DNA of 64,000 bases from Paracoccaceae bacterium (GTDB taxonomy: Bacteria; Pseudomonadota; Alphaproteobacteria; Rhodobacterales; Rhodobacteraceae), in contig CP075370.1 of the NCBI GenBank assembly GCA_019454225.1, forward strand, positions 2,098,001 through 2,162,000, written 5' to 3'. The translations under genes were made by a program, and so were the position numbers. Positions 1 to 8,811 of the stretch are shown piece by piece. The notes under the pieces were generated by a model. That model had not been told where the DNA came from. It saw only the letters and a list, made by a program, of their open reading frames with translations, and made no database searches. How positions within the stretch are numbered: the stretch's first letter is position 1; every line of letters begins with the position of its first letter.

Positions 1-1
1 C

Positions 2-622
2 CAGGGCGATGGCGTCATCAAGATCGAGATGCATTTCCTGCCCGATGTCTATGTCACCTGCGAGACCTGCAAGGGCCATCGCTACAATCGGGAAACCCTG
101 GAAATAAAGTTCAAGAACAAAAGTATATCGGACGTTCTTGACATGACGTGCGAGGATGCGCGCGAATTCTTCTCGGCCGTTCCGGCGATCCGCGAGAAGA
201 TGGAGGCGCTGTGCGAGGTGGGCCTTGGCTATATCAAGGTCGGTCAGCAGGCCACGACCCTGTCCGGGGGCGAGGCGCAAAGGGTGAAGCTGTCCAAGGA
301 ACTGTCGCGCCGCGCGACGGGCCGGACGCTCTACATCCTCGACGAGCCCACGACCGGCCTGCATTTCGAGGATGTGCGCAAGCTGCTGGAGGTGCTGCAC
401 GAACTGGTCGAGCAGGGCAACACGGTGGTGGTGATCGAGCATAACCTCGACGTCGTGAAGACTGCCGACTGGATCATCGACATCGGCCCCGAGGGCGGCG
501 ACGGCGGCGGGCAGATCGTGGCCACCGGAACGCCCGAGGATGTGGCCCGGGTCGAGGCCAGCCATACCGGGCGCTATCTGCGCGACATGCTGAAACCCAG
601 ACGACGGGTCGCTGCGGAATGA
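2..622 (+). CDS. uvrA: UvrA, C-terminal part (excinuclease ABC subunit A)
   Basis: C-terminal 206 residues of the damage-recognition ATPase of nucleotide excision repair; the 5' end lies outside the window, and the frame is open from base 2. Visible: the second half of a zinc module ([10 protein letters not shown]), the ABC signature [11 protein letters not shown], Walker B with catalytic Glu ([12 protein letters not shown]) and the H-loop (VIEHN), in the order of the second UvrA ATPase domain, ending in a short basic tail. The stop overlaps the start of the DUF4260 gene by 4 bp (ATGA), so the two are probably translationally coupled. Identification is secure; only the amino-terminal portion is unseen. 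Confidence 0.97.
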   Translation, partial: QGDGVIKIEMHFLPDVYVTCETCKGHRYNRETLEIKFKNKSISDVLDMTCEDAREFFSAVPAIREKMEALCEVGLGYIKVGQQATTLSGGEAQRVKLSKELSRRATGRTLYILDEPTTGLHFEDVRKLLEVLHELVEQGNTVVVIEHNLDVVKTADWIIDIGPEGGDGGGQIVATGTPEDVARVEASHTGRYLRDMLKPRRRVAAE

Positions 623-993
623 CCACCGTTGCGTGGCAGCGCATCGAGGGCGGACTGGTTTTCGCCGCCGCGATCCTGATTGCCGCGCTGACGGGATCGG
701 TGGGCCGCGACCTGCCATGGTGGCAGGCCATCGCGCTGTTCTTCGCGCCCGATGTCGCCTTCGCGGCCTATCTGGGCGGGCCGCGCATCGGTACGACGGT
801 CTACAACCTGCTGCACCTCTACGGCTGGGGCCTGCTTCTTGCGGGCTTCGGGGTTGCCTTTGCGGCAGGACCACTGGTCTTCGCGGGTCTGTTGTGGCTG
901 GCCCATGTCGGGTTTGACCGCATGCTGGGTTACGGCCTGAAGGAGCCGACCGGATTCCAGGATACGCATCTGGGCCGGATCGGGCGGCGCTGA
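619..993 (+). CDS. DUF4260 family membrane protein
   Basis: A 124-residue protein with about three hydrophobic segments. The motif near the C-terminus ([21 protein letters not shown], here at residues ~95-115, followed by HLGRIGR) is the family hallmark of DUF4260. Function is unknown; it probably sits in the inner membrane. It starts in a 4-bp overlap with uvrA, so it is likely co-transcribed, though no functional link with repair is known to me. Its stop codon lies inside a GC-rich hairpin shared with the convergent DUF2892 gene. Confidence 0.85.
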   Translation: MTTVAWQRIEGGLVFAAAILIAALTGSVGRDLPWWQAIALFFAPDVAFAAYLGGPRIGTTVYNLLHLYGWGLLLAGFGVAFAAGPLVFAGLLWLAHVGFDRMLGYGLKEPTGFQDTHLGRIGRR

Positions 994-1002
994 CCGCCGC
1001 CC
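982..1002. terminator. Hairpin between convergent uvrA-DUF4260 and DUF2892
   Basis: Perfect 8-bp inverted repeat GGGCGGCG / CGCCGCCC with a 5-nt loop. The loop contains most of the stop codon of the DUF4260 gene. There is no T-run on either side, so if it terminates transcription it is not a classical intrinsic terminator. Its position between convergent transcripts suggests a bidirectional end-structure. Confidence 0.4.
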
Positions 1003-1012
1003 GTGACGCGCC

Positions 1013-1219
1013 TCAGCCCTTCTTCGTGGGGCAGGTGCTGATGCCCAGTACCGAGTACAGCGGGCAGGTCTGCAGCAGGCCGGTGGCCAGCGGCACGATG
1101 CCGATCAGATACAGCCAGCGCATGCTGGCCTCGCTGTTCAGGAAGAAGCCGGCGATCAGCGCAAGGCCGACGACGATGCGCAGGATGCGGTCGATTCCGC
1201 CGACGTTTGTTGCGAACAT
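1013..1219 (-). CDS. DUF2892 (YgaP-type) inner-membrane protein
   Basis: A 68-residue protein with two hydrophobic helices separated by a short turn, starting MFATNVGGIDRILRI, the typical DUF2892 opening (NVGxxDRxxR), and carrying a CPLYxxLGxxTC tail. A strong Shine-Dalgarno (GGAGGACC) precedes the ATG. It lies 78 bp after the Crp/Fnr gene in the same direction. DUF2892 modules occur alone or fused to rhodanese domains (YgaP); the exact role is unknown. The paired cysteines in the tail are compatible with a redox or sulfur role, which is inference. Confidence 0.85.
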   Translation of the reverse strand: MFATNVGGIDRILRIVVGLALIAGFFLNSEASMRWLYLIGIVPLATGLLQTCPLYSVLGISTCPTKKG

Positions 1220-1297
1220 GATGGTCCTCCGATGGCGACCCGGCAGGGGTCAGGCCGTCACGCTACGCCACGGTCGGCATCCGGTCTGTGACGCAGG

Positions 1298-1945
1298 TCA
1301 CACCCCCGCCGCGGCAAGCCGCCGCAGCCCCGCCGCATCGGTCAGCCGCACCGCACCACGGACCGTATCCACCATCCCGGCGCGCGACAGCGCACCAAGC
1401 CCGCGCGATACGACCTCGCGTGCGGTGCCGATCCGGGTGGCCAGTTCTGCCTGCGTCGCATGCACGATGTCGCCCTCGGCCAGCGACAGCAGCGCATCGG
1501 CCAGGCGGCATTCCACCCGCCCGAAGGCCACCCGCTCCAGCAGCCGTGTCATGTCCTGCATCCGGCGGGCAAAGGCGCGCAGTACATACAGGCGGAAGGC
1601 CGCGTCGCGTTCCATCAGCGTCAGGAACAGCGCGCGCGGGATCACCACGGCGCGCACCTCGGTCGCGCAGACCGCTTCGCCTGCATAGGGCTCATCGCCC
1701 AGCAGGCCCAAGGTGGACTGGATGCAGGACTGACCGGGCTCCACGGCATAAAGCAGGATCTCGCGCCCCGAGGGTCCGGCCAGGTTCACCTCGACCCGCC
1801 CCGCCAGCACGACGACAAACCCCTGCGCCGCCTCGCCCGGGCGGAACAGGAAGGTGCCGCGCGGGAATTCGCGCTCGGTCAGCGCGTCCAGTCGTGCCAG
1901 GGCATCGGCGCAGGCCGTGCCGATCGCGGCGGTCCAGCCCATCAT
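1298..1945 (-). CDS. Crp/Fnr family transcriptional regulator
   Basis: A 215-residue regulator: an N-terminal cyclic-nucleotide-binding-like beta-roll (FPRGTFLFRPGEAAQGF, then a GREILLY strand), a long dimer helix (around MQDMTRLLERVAFGRVE) and a C-terminal winged helix (TQAELATRIGTAREVVSR is the helix-turn-helix). There is no N-terminal cysteine cluster of the Fnr [4Fe-4S] type. The start is taken at the ATG overlapping the mmsB stop (ATGA); a second ATG follows immediately. Its place inside the valine operon suggests that carbon or redox state feeds into the operon or the following DUF2892 gene. The ligand is unknown. Confidence 0.85.
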   Translation of the reverse strand: MMGWTAAIGTACADALARLDALTEREFPRGTFLFRPGEAAQGFVVVLAGRVEVNLAGPSGREILLYAVEPGQSCIQSTLGLLGDEPYAGEAVCATEVRAVVIPRALFLTLMERDAAFRLYVLRAFARRMQDMTRLLERVAFGRVECRLADALLSLAEGDIVHATQAELATRIGTAREVVSRGLGALSRAGMVDTVRGAVRLTDAAGLRRLAAAGV

Positions 1946-2814
1946 CCCCGCCCGCGCGTCTCGAACCGCGGCAGCATCGCGCTGAAGTCCTGCCCGCGCC
2001 CGTCCTCGTCCTCGACGAAACGGCGGTACAGCGCGGTGGCCAGCTGTCCCATCGGAGTATCGGCATCGACGCCTTCGGCGGCCTGCTGGCTCAGCAGCAG
2101 GTCCTTCAGCATCAGTTCGGCGGCAAAGCCCGGGCGATAGCCGTTGTCGGCGGGTGATTGCGGGCCGACGCCGGGGGCGGGGCAATAGGTGTTCATCGAC
2201 CAGGACGACCCGGACGAGGTGCTGACCACGTCGAACATCCGGTCGCGCGCAAGCCCCAGCTTGTCGGCAAGCGCAAATGCCTCGCAGGTGGCGATCATCG
2301 TGACGCCCAGGATCATGTTGTTGCAGATCTTGGCAGCCTGGCCGGCGCCTGCCTCGCCGCAATGCACCGCCTTGCGCCCCATCACGTCGAACAGGGGCCG
2401 CACCCGGTCGAAGGCCGCCGCCGGGCCGCCCACCATGAAGGTCAGCGTTCCTGCCGCCGCACCGCCCGTGCCGCCCGACACCGGCGCATCCAGTGCCATC
2501 AGCCCGGCCCCGGCCGCCTGAGCCGCCACCGCGCGGGCACTTTCGACATCGACCGTGGAACAGTCGCAAAGCACAGCGCCCGGCGCCATCGCCGGGATCA
2601 CCTGTCCGGCCACCGTCCGCAGGATCGTCCCGTTCGGCAGCATGGTGACAACCACCTCGGCGTCCGCCGCCGCCGCCGCCGCGCTCTCCGCCATGGTCAC
2701 GCCGGCCGGTCCCTTTCCGGTCACGTCAAAGCCCGCGACCGCATGCCCGGCGGCGACCAGGTTTGCCGCCATCGGGCCGCCCATGTTGCCCAGACCGATC
2801 ACTGCCACCTTCAT
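1942..2814 (-). CDS. mmsB: 3-hydroxyisobutyrate dehydrogenase
   Basis: NAD-dependent oxidation of 3-hydroxyisobutyrate to methylmalonate semialdehyde in valine degradation. The 290 residues begin with the Rossmann signature of beta-hydroxyacid dehydrogenases (VIGLGNMGGPMAANL), followed by the substrate-binding DAPVSGGTGGAAAGTL and the catalytic-lysine region GAGQAAKICNNMILG. Length is normal for the family. The gene overlaps its upstream neighbour (3-hydroxyisobutyryl-CoA hydrolase) and downstream neighbour (crp-like) by 4 bp each. With mmsA at the head of the same operon the assignment is firm. Confidence 0.95.
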   Translation of the reverse strand: MKVAVIGLGNMGGPMAANLVAAGHAVAGFDVTGKGPAGVTMAESAAAAAADAEVVVTMLPNGTILRTVAGQVIPAMAPGAVLCDCSTVDVESARAVAAQAAGAGLMALDAPVSGGTGGAAAGTLTFMVGGPAAAFDRVRPLFDVMGRKAVHCGEAGAGQAAKICNNMILGVTMIATCEAFALADKLGLARDRMFDVVSTSSGSSWSMNTYCPAPGVGPQSPADNGYRPGFAAELMLKDLLLSQQAAEGVDADTPMGQLATALYRRFVEDEDGRGQDFSAMLPRFETRGRG

Positions 2815-3857
2815 GCAACGTCCTCCTCGAACCGCATCATGTCCTTGCCCAGAGGCATCAGCATCCGCGCGACCTCAAGCCCGGTGACCGTGTCCGGTCC
2901 GGCGTGCCGCCAGCGCGGCGACCGGTCCTTGTCGATCACGGCGGCGCGGATTCCTTCCAGAAAGTCGCTGTGTTCCTGCGACCTGTGGGTGAACCGGTAT
3001 TCCAGTTCCAGCGCCCGCCGCAGCGTCGGCGCGTCGCCCAGCCGGTGCAGCATCTCGATCGTGCAGGCCGCCGCCAGCGGCGAGACCCGTCGCAACGCCT
3101 GGCGGGTGGCGACGGCAAACGGGCTGTCCGATGCCGCAAGGCTGCGCCAGATGTCACCCAGCGTCTCGCCAGCGAAATGCGTCTCGATCTCGGCGCGGTC
3201 CGCGCACAGCGTCCCGGGCGGGGCAGGGCATGCCACGGTCTCGATCGCCGTGGCGTCGCCGGTCGCACAAAGCGCGGCAATCAGGTCGGGCCAACCCGCC
3301 TCGGGCACGAACCAATCGGCAAAGCCCGCGTCGATCGCATCGCCCGCCGCCATCCGCGCGCCGGTGGTGCCCAGGTATTCCCCCATCCGCCCCGGTGCCA
3401 GCGCCAGCAGAAAGCATCCTCCGACATCCGGCACCAGGCCGATGCCGCATTCCGGCATGGCGATGCGGCTGCTCTCGCCCGCGATGCGATGTGTGGCATG
3501 GCATCCCACGCCCACCCCGCCGCCCATTGTGAAGCCCTGCATCAGGCTGACCACCGGCTTCGGATACTCCGCGATCCGCGCGTTCATCCGGTATTCCCGC
3601 CGCCAGAACGCCTGCCCATGGCCGAAGTTTCCGGCCCGGCCTTGCGCGTAAAGCTCGGCAATGTCGCCGCCTGCGCAGAAGGCGCGTTCTCCGGCCGCGT
3701 CGATCACGATCAGGTCCACGGCATCGTCCCGCAGCCAGTCGATCAACGCGGCATCCAGCGCCCGCACCATCCCGTCGGTCAGCGCGTTCAGCGCCGCCGG
3801 ACGGTTCAGCGTGATCCGCCCCGCGCGGCCGTCCCGCCGGATGATGATGTCGGTCAT
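2811..3857 (-). CDS. 3-hydroxyisobutyryl-CoA hydrolase (crotonase fold)
   Basis: A 348-residue crotonase-superfamily enzyme that releases CoA from 3-hydroxyisobutyryl-CoA, the step feeding MmsB. Visible: the NRPAALNAL start of the fold, the oxyanion-hole stretches AFCAGGDIAELY and MQGFTMGGGVGVG, and the family-typical MPECGIGLVPDVGG containing the catalytic Glu. The long C-terminal region distinguishes it from ordinary 260-residue enoyl-CoA hydratases. The start is the ATG that overlaps the stop of the acyl-CoA dehydrogenase by 4 bp; a longer in-frame reading upstream is merely open frame inside that gene. Confidence 0.92.
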   Translation of the reverse strand: MTDIIIRRDGRAGRITLNRPAALNALTDGMVRALDAALIDWLRDDAVDLIVIDAAGERAFCAGGDIAELYAQGRAGNFGHGQAFWRREYRMNARIAEYPKPVVSLMQGFTMGGGVGVGCHATHRIAGESSRIAMPECGIGLVPDVGGCFLLALAPGRMGEYLGTTGARMAAGDAIDAGFADWFVPEAGWPDLIAALCATGDATAIETVACPAPPGTLCADRAEIETHFAGETLGDIWRSLAASDSPFAVATRQALRRVSPLAAACTIEMLHRLGDAPTLRRALELEYRFTHRSQEHSDFLEGIRAAVIDKDRSPRWRHAGPDTVTGLEVARMLMPLGKDMMRFEEDVA

Positions 3858-4990
3858 GCGCGGGCGCCGATCATCGAACGTGCCACGATCACGCGCATGA
3901 TCTCGTTCGTGCCTTCCAGGATCTGGTGGACGCGCAGGTCGCGCACGATCTTCTCGATGCCGTAGTCGGCCAGATAGCCATAGCCACCGTGCAGTTGAAG
4001 GCACTGGTTGGCAACGTCGAAGGCGGCATCCGTGACCATCAGCTTGGCCATCGCGCAGTGCTTGGTGGCCAGCGGATGGCCTGCGTCCAGCATCATCGCC
4101 GCCTGCCGCAGGAAGGCCCGGGCCGATGCCAGCCGCACCTCGCAATCGGCCAGCCGGAACTGCAGCGCCTGGAACTCGGTCAGCCGCTGCCCGAAGGCGC
4201 GGCGGTCGCCCATGTAGCGCAGCGTCGCATCCAGCGCGGCCTGCGCCCCACCAAGCGCCGCGGCGGCGATGTTCAGGCGACCTCCATCCAGCCCCGCCAT
4301 GGCATAGGCAAAGCCGCGTCCCTCCTCACCCAGCAGGTCGCCCGGCGCCCCGTCCAGCTGAACCGCGCGCGTGGGCTGCGCGCGCCAGCCCATCTTGTCC
4401 TCCAGCCCGCCGAACGACAGCCCGTCGGCACCGGCGGTCACCAGATAGGCCGAAATGCCCCGTGGCCCTTCGGCACCCGAGCGCGCCATGACGACGTAAA
4501 GATCGGAATAACCGCCGCCCGAGATGAAGGCCTTGGTTCCCGTCAGGCGCCACCCGTTGCCCCCTGCCACCGCGCGGCAGCGCAGCGCCGCCGCGTCCGA
4601 TCCCGATCCCGGCTCGGTCAGGCAGTAGGACGCAACGGTCTCCATCGCGCAAAGCCCGGGCAGCAACCGGGCCTTCTGGTCGGGCGAACCGTAGCGGTCG
4701 ATCATGCCCGCGACCATGTTGTGGATCGACAGGAAGGCCGACACGGCGGGGCAGGCCATGGCCAGCGCCTCGAACACCAGCGTCGCATCCAGCCGCGACA
4801 GACCCGACCCGCCATGATCCTCGGACACGTAGAGCCCGCCAAGGCCAAGCGCCCCGACCTTCGGCCACAGGTCGCGCGGGATGGTTCCCGCGGCTTCCCA
4901 TGCACGGGAATGGGGGGCAATCTCGGCCTGGCCAAAGTCTCTGGCCATGTCGAAGATCGCGCCTTGCTCCTCGGTCAGGCCGAAATCCAT
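3854..4990 (-). CDS. Acyl-CoA dehydrogenase (probable isobutyryl-CoA dehydrogenase)
   Basis: A 378-residue FAD enzyme introducing a double bond into an acyl-CoA. Diagnostic motifs are YCLTEPGSGSDA (FAD/substrate loop), GTKAFISGGG, and the C-terminal block YGIEKIVRDLRVHQILEGTNE, which has the catalytic-base region and the conserved LEGTNEI. The operon supplies the rest of the valine route (hydrolase, MmsB, MmsA), so isobutyryl-CoA is the most probable substrate; this is inferred from context, not read from residues. Its start overlaps the end of the nitronate monooxygenase gene by 16 bp. Confidence 0.93.
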   Translation of the reverse strand: MDFGLTEEQGAIFDMARDFGQAEIAPHSRAWEAAGTIPRDLWPKVGALGLGGLYVSEDHGGSGLSRLDATLVFEALAMACPAVSAFLSIHNMVAGMIDRYGSPDQKARLLPGLCAMETVASYCLTEPGSGSDAAALRCRAVAGGNGWRLTGTKAFISGGGYSDLYVVMARSGAEGPRGISAYLVTAGADGLSFGGLEDKMGWRAQPTRAVQLDGAPGDLLGEEGRGFAYAMAGLDGGRLNIAAAALGGAQAALDATLRYMGDRRAFGQRLTEFQALQFRLADCEVRLASARAFLRQAAMMLDAGHPLATKHCAMAKLMVTDAAFDVANQCLQLHGGYGYLADYGIEKIVRDLRVHQILEGTNEIMRVIVARSMIGARA

Positions 4991-6042
4991 GATGCTCTCC
5001 CTCGGATGTCCGCCAGTGCAGCGCGGGTTTCGGTGACAAGCTGCGCCACCAGATCGGCCGCGGGCACAACGCGCGCCATCGGCGCCCCCTGACCGTGAAG
5101 ATGGAACTGGTGCTCGGCCGATCCGGTCGCGGCAAGGGCCTGGGTCAGCGGGCGCGGCAGCGGATAGGGGGCAAACCCGTCCGGATGCGCCGCGCCAAAG
5201 GCGGTGCGCCGCGCGCGGGCCGGGCGCCCGGAATAGGCGGCTGTCAGATGGGTGTCATCGTCGCGGGCCGACTGCAGGGTGGCGGCATGGGCGGGCGCCG
5301 TCGCCGCCTCGGGGCAGCGCAGGAACGCCGTCCCCATCTGCACCCCCGCCGCGCCCAGCGCCAGCGCCGCAGCGATGCCGCGCCCGTCCATGATCCCACC
5401 CGCGGCGATCACCGGCACGGATACGGCATGGACCACCTGCGGCAACAACGCCATCAGCCCGACGCCCCGGTCCGCAGGTTCGGCGGCGAAGGCGCCCCGG
5501 TGTCCGCCCGCCTCCCACCCCTGCGCGATCACCGCATCCACGCCCGCACCGTCCAGTTCCCGCGCCTCGTCCACGCAGGTCGCCGTGGCGATCACGGCAA
5601 TGCCCGCAGACCGCAGGCGCGCGATGGCCGCGGCCCCGGGATGCCCGAAATGAAAGCTCGCCACCGCCGGAGGATGCGCCATCAGCCATTCCAGCTGCAC
5701 CGCACCGAAGGCGGGGTAGGGTGCGGGCGGCAACCGGTCGGGCCTGGGCAGACCCAGGCTGTCAAAGGCGGGCCAGATGGCCGCCAGTGCGCCTGACGCA
5801 ACCGAGGCGTCCGGTTCGGCATGGCAGAAGAAGTTCAGGTTGAACGCGCCGTTCGTGCGCGCCCGCAGGTCGGCGACCTGTGCGGCCATCGCGTCCGGCG
5901 CCAGCGTGGCGGTCCCCAGCGCACCCAGCCCGCCGGCATTGGTCACCGCAGCGGCCAGCGCGGGCGTGGCATAGCCTGCCATCGGCGCCTGCAGCAGGGG
6001 CAGGCGGATGCCAAGCCGTGCACAGAGGTCGGTACTGGCCAA
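4975..6042 (-). CDS. Nitronate monooxygenase family flavoprotein
   Basis: A 355-residue FMN-dependent TIM-barrel protein. Motifs: the N-terminal LLQAPMAGYATPALA and GGLGALG, the catalytic-histidine loop WEAGGHRGAF, and the phosphate-binding AAGGIMDGRGIAAALALGAA with VQMGTAFL. These place it in the class I nitronate monooxygenase / 2-nitropropane dioxygenase group. No ATG fits well; a TTG at 6042 preceded by GGGGAGAG gives the expected N-terminus MASTDLCARLGI. It sits between mmsA (106-bp gap) and the acyl-CoA dehydrogenase (16-bp overlap). Its true substrate in a valine operon is unclear; it may detoxify a nitronate or act on an enoyl compound. Confidence 0.88.
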   Translation of the reverse strand: MASTDLCARLGIRLPLLQAPMAGYATPALAAAVTNAGGLGALGTATLAPDAMAAQVADLRARTNGAFNLNFFCHAEPDASVASGALAAIWPAFDSLGLPRPDRLPPAPYPAFGAVQLEWLMAHPPAVASFHFGHPGAAAIARLRSAGIAVIATATCVDEARELDGAGVDAVIAQGWEAGGHRGAFAAEPADRGVGLMALLPQVVHAVSVPVIAAGGIMDGRGIAAALALGAAGVQMGTAFLRCPEAATAPAHAATLQSARDDDTHLTAAYSGRPARARRTAFGAAHPDGFAPYPLPRPLTQALAATGSAEHQFHLHGQGAPMARVVPAADLVAQLVTETRAALADIRGRASWISA

Positions 6043-6148
6043 GACGCCTCTCTCCCCTGGGGCGGTCAGGGCGCGGGGTAGCGCCCCAACCTTGCGCAAG
6101 TGTTTCGGTCGCGGGCCTGGCAAACGCGCCGACCCGGACGCTATGGCC

Positions 6149-7648
6149 TCAGTCCATCGCCTTGAAGTTGAAGGCGGCGCCTTCCTTGATGCCGCTCGGC
6201 CAGCGCGACGTGATCGTTTTCGTCCGTGTATAGAACCGGAAGGCATCCGGTCCATGCTGGTTCAGGTCTCCGAAGCCGGATTTCTTCCAGCCCCCGAAGG
6301 TGTGATAGGCCAGCGGCACCGGAATCGGCACGTTGATCCCGATCATCCCGATGTTCACCCGATTGGCAAAGTCGCGTGCCGTATCGCCGTCGCGGGTGAA
6401 GATCGCGGTGCCGTTGCCGTATTCATGATCCATGGCCAGCGACAGCGCCTCTTCGTAGCTCTGCGCGCGCACGGTCGACAGCACCGGTCCGAAGATTTCC
6501 TGGCGATAGATGTCCATGTCGCGGGTCACATGGTCGAACAGGTGCGGGCCCACGAAAAAGCCGTCCTCATAGCCCTGCAGCGTGAAGCCGCGCCCGTCCA
6601 CGACCAGTTTCGCGCCCTGTTCGACGCCACGGTTCACCAGGCGCAGGATGTTGGCCTTGGCCGCGCCAGTCACCACCGGGCCATAGTCCACGTCCGACCC
6701 GGCGGTGTAGGGGCCGACCTTCAGCTTCTCGATCCGCGGCACCAGCCGCTCGATCAGCGCATCGGCGGTCTTGTCGCCGACCGGCACGGCAACCGAGATC
6801 GCCATGCAACGCTCGCCCGCCGCGCCATAGCCCGCCCCCACAAGCGCGTCCGCCGCCTGGTCGAGGTCGGCGTCGGGCATGATGATCATGTGGTTCTTGG
6901 CACCGCCGAAGCACTGCACGCGCTTGCCGTTCGAACAGCCACGGCCATAGATATACTGCGCGATCGGGGTCGATCCCACGAAGCCCACGGCGGCAATGGC
7001 CGGGTTGTCAAGGATAGCGTCCACCACTTCCTTGTCGCCGTTCACCACCTGCAAGACGCCGTCGGGCAGACCGGCCTCCTGAAAGATCTCGGCCAGCATC
7101 AGCGGCACCGAGGGGTCGCGCTCGGACGGCTTCAGGATGAAGGCATTGCCGCACACCAGCGCGGGGGCCATCTTCCACAGCGGGATCATCGCGGGAAAGT
7201 TGAACGGGGTGATCCCCGCCGCCACGCCCAGCGGCTGGCGCATCGAGTACATGTCGATCCCCGGGCCCGCGCTGTCGGTGAAATCACCCTTCAGCAGATG
7301 CGGCGCACCGATGCAGAATTCCACCACCTCCAGCCCACGCTGGATGTCACCCTTCGCATCCGGCAGCGTCTTGCCATGTTCCGATGACAGCGCCTCCGCC
7401 AGCTTGTCCATGTCGCGGTTCAGCAGGCGCACCACCTCCATCATCACCCGCGCGCGGCGCTGCGGGTTGGTGGCGCCCCATTTCGGCTGCGCGGCCGCAG
7501 CCGCCGCGACCGCGGCATCCAGCTCGGCCGACGAGGCCAGCGCCACGCGGGCCTGCACCTCGCCCGTGGCCGGGTTGAACACATCCGCATGGCGGCCCGA
7601 CGTGCCCGGGACGCGCTTGCCGTTGATCCAGTGACCGATCTCTTTCAT
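6149..7648 (-). CDS. mmsA: Methylmalonate-semialdehyde dehydrogenase (CoA-acylating)
   Basis: A 499-residue aldehyde dehydrogenase converting methylmalonate semialdehyde to propionyl-CoA with NAD and CoA, the end of valine and inositol catabolism. Visible: the opening HWINGKRVPG, the NAD-binding GFVGSTPIAQYIYGRG, the KNHMIIMPDADLD stretch typical of MmsA, and the catalytic-cysteine loop GERCMAIS. The ATG at 7648 has a clear GGGGAGG ribosome-binding site; the longer open frame upstream overlaps the divergent promoter and is not used. It is the first gene of the leftward operon, divergent from a LysR regulator. Confidence 0.96.
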   Translation of the reverse strand: MKEIGHWINGKRVPGTSGRHADVFNPATGEVQARVALASSAELDAAVAAAAAAQPKWGATNPQRRARVMMEVVRLLNRDMDKLAEALSSEHGKTLPDAKGDIQRGLEVVEFCIGAPHLLKGDFTDSAGPGIDMYSMRQPLGVAAGITPFNFPAMIPLWKMAPALVCGNAFILKPSERDPSVPLMLAEIFQEAGLPDGVLQVVNGDKEVVDAILDNPAIAAVGFVGSTPIAQYIYGRGCSNGKRVQCFGGAKNHMIIMPDADLDQAADALVGAGYGAAGERCMAISVAVPVGDKTADALIERLVPRIEKLKVGPYTAGSDVDYGPVVTGAAKANILRLVNRGVEQGAKLVVDGRGFTLQGYEDGFFVGPHLFDHVTRDMDIYRQEIFGPVLSTVRAQSYEEALSLAMDHEYGNGTAIFTRDGDTARDFANRVNIGMIGINVPIPVPLAYHTFGGWKKSGFGDLNQHGPDAFRFYTRTKTITSRWPSGIKEGAAFNFKAMD

Positions 7649-7682
7649 GGGTTCCTCCCCGAATGACGCGGTCAGGATAGGC

Positions 7683-7738
7683 TTGCAGAAATGCGGGATA
7701 AAGGGGCAAAGTGCCAAAGCCATCTTGCGGGAATGCAA
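7683..7738. promoter_or_regulatory. Probable LysR operator pair in mmsA/lysR divergent promoter
   Basis: Two similar sites lie between the divergent starts: TTGCAGAAATGC at 7683-7694 and TTGCGGGAATGCAA at 7725-7738. Both fit TTGC-N6-GC(AA), and they are 42 bp apart, about four helical turns on the same face. A third small palindrome, GGCAAAGTGCC, sits between them at 7705-7715. Paired recognition and activation sites of this kind are usual for LysR tetramers. The second site nearly touches the TTG start of lysR, which would allow autorepression. Confidence 0.45.
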
Positions 7739-7742
7739 AGCA

Positions 7743-8624
7743 TTGGACTGGGACGATCTGCGCATCTTCCTTGCCGTGGCGCGCGCCGAAAGCCTTTCGG
7801 GCGCAGGGCAGCTGTTGCGCCTCGACCCGGCCACGGTGGGCCGCCGCATCGCCCGGCTCGAGGACCGGCTGGCGCGTCGGCTGTTCCTGAAATCACCGCA
7901 GGGCTATGCCCTGACGGATGAAGGCGCGCGCCTTCTGCCCCATGCCGAACGCGCCGAGGCCGCGATGGCGGGCGCCGAGGAGGCGGCGCGCGGCGAGGCG
8001 CAGGGTCTTTCAGGCCAGATCCGCCTCGGGGCCCCGGATGGCTGCGCCAACTACCTGCTGCCGCAGGTTCTGGCGCGCATCGCCGACGAGAACCCCGGCC
8101 TTGACCTGCAGGTCGTGGCGTTGCCGCGGGTCTTCAACCTCAGCCGGCGCGAGGCCGACATGGCCATCGGGGTCAGCCGTCCGGCCGCCGGTCGCCTGAC
8201 GGTGCAGAAGATCACCGACTACCGGCTGCATCTGGCGGCATCCCGCGCCTATCTCGCCCGTGCGGGCGCGCCTGCGGTGCCCGACGACCTGCGGGGGCAC
8301 CGGATGGTCGGCTACATCCCCGACATGATCTTCGACCCCGAACTCGACTACCTGGCCGCGATCGGCGTCGAGCGTGTGGCGCTCGGGTCGAACTCGATCC
8401 CGGTGCAGCTGATGTGGCTGCGCGAGGGTGCGGGGATCGGGATGGTCCATGCCTTTGCCATGCCCTACGCCCCCGAACTGGTGCCTGTGCTGCCGGGCAT
8501 CGCGCTGACCCGTGCCTTCTGGCTGATCCGGCACGACGCGGACACGCGGTCGGACAGGCTGGACCGCTTCGCTTCCGCACTGGTGGCGGGTCTCAGGGCC
8601 GAAGTGGCGCGGCTGGAGCGATAG
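7743..8624 (+). CDS. LysR family transcriptional regulator
   Basis: A 293-residue regulator with an N-terminal winged helix (LDWDDLRIFLAVARAESLSGAG, then the recognition helix LDPATVGRRIARLEDRL) and a C-terminal periplasmic-binding-like effector domain starting near residue 90 (LSGQIRLGAPDG). The preferred start is TTG at 7743, which puts the helix-turn-helix at the usual distance from the N-terminus; a longer reading would run through the operators. Divergent orientation from mmsA implies control of the valine operon. The effector is unknown; an acyl-CoA or branched acid intermediate is a guess. Confidence 0.88.
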   Translation: MDWDDLRIFLAVARAESLSGAGQLLRLDPATVGRRIARLEDRLARRLFLKSPQGYALTDEGARLLPHAERAEAAMAGAEEAARGEAQGLSGQIRLGAPDGCANYLLPQVLARIADENPGLDLQVVALPRVFNLSRREADMAIGVSRPAAGRLTVQKITDYRLHLAASRAYLARAGAPAVPDDLRGHRMVGYIPDMIFDPELDYLAAIGVERVALGSNSIPVQLMWLREGAGIGMVHAFAMPYAPELVPVLPGIALTRAFWLIRHDADTRSDRLDRFASALVAGLRAEVARLER

Positions 8625-8811
8625 GCCACGCCCGGCCGGAAAGGCATCCGCGACGGGTGCGCGCGCATGCGGGGGCAGCCTTTCGCCGTTCCCGATGCGG
8701 GGCGTTTCGGTCCTGACCTTGCCGCACTGAAAAGACCTTGATCGGCGGGCGATGTCGGGCAATCATGCCGGCGCAAGTCCGTGTGACAGTGCCAGTAAAG
8801 GAGAAAAGTCA

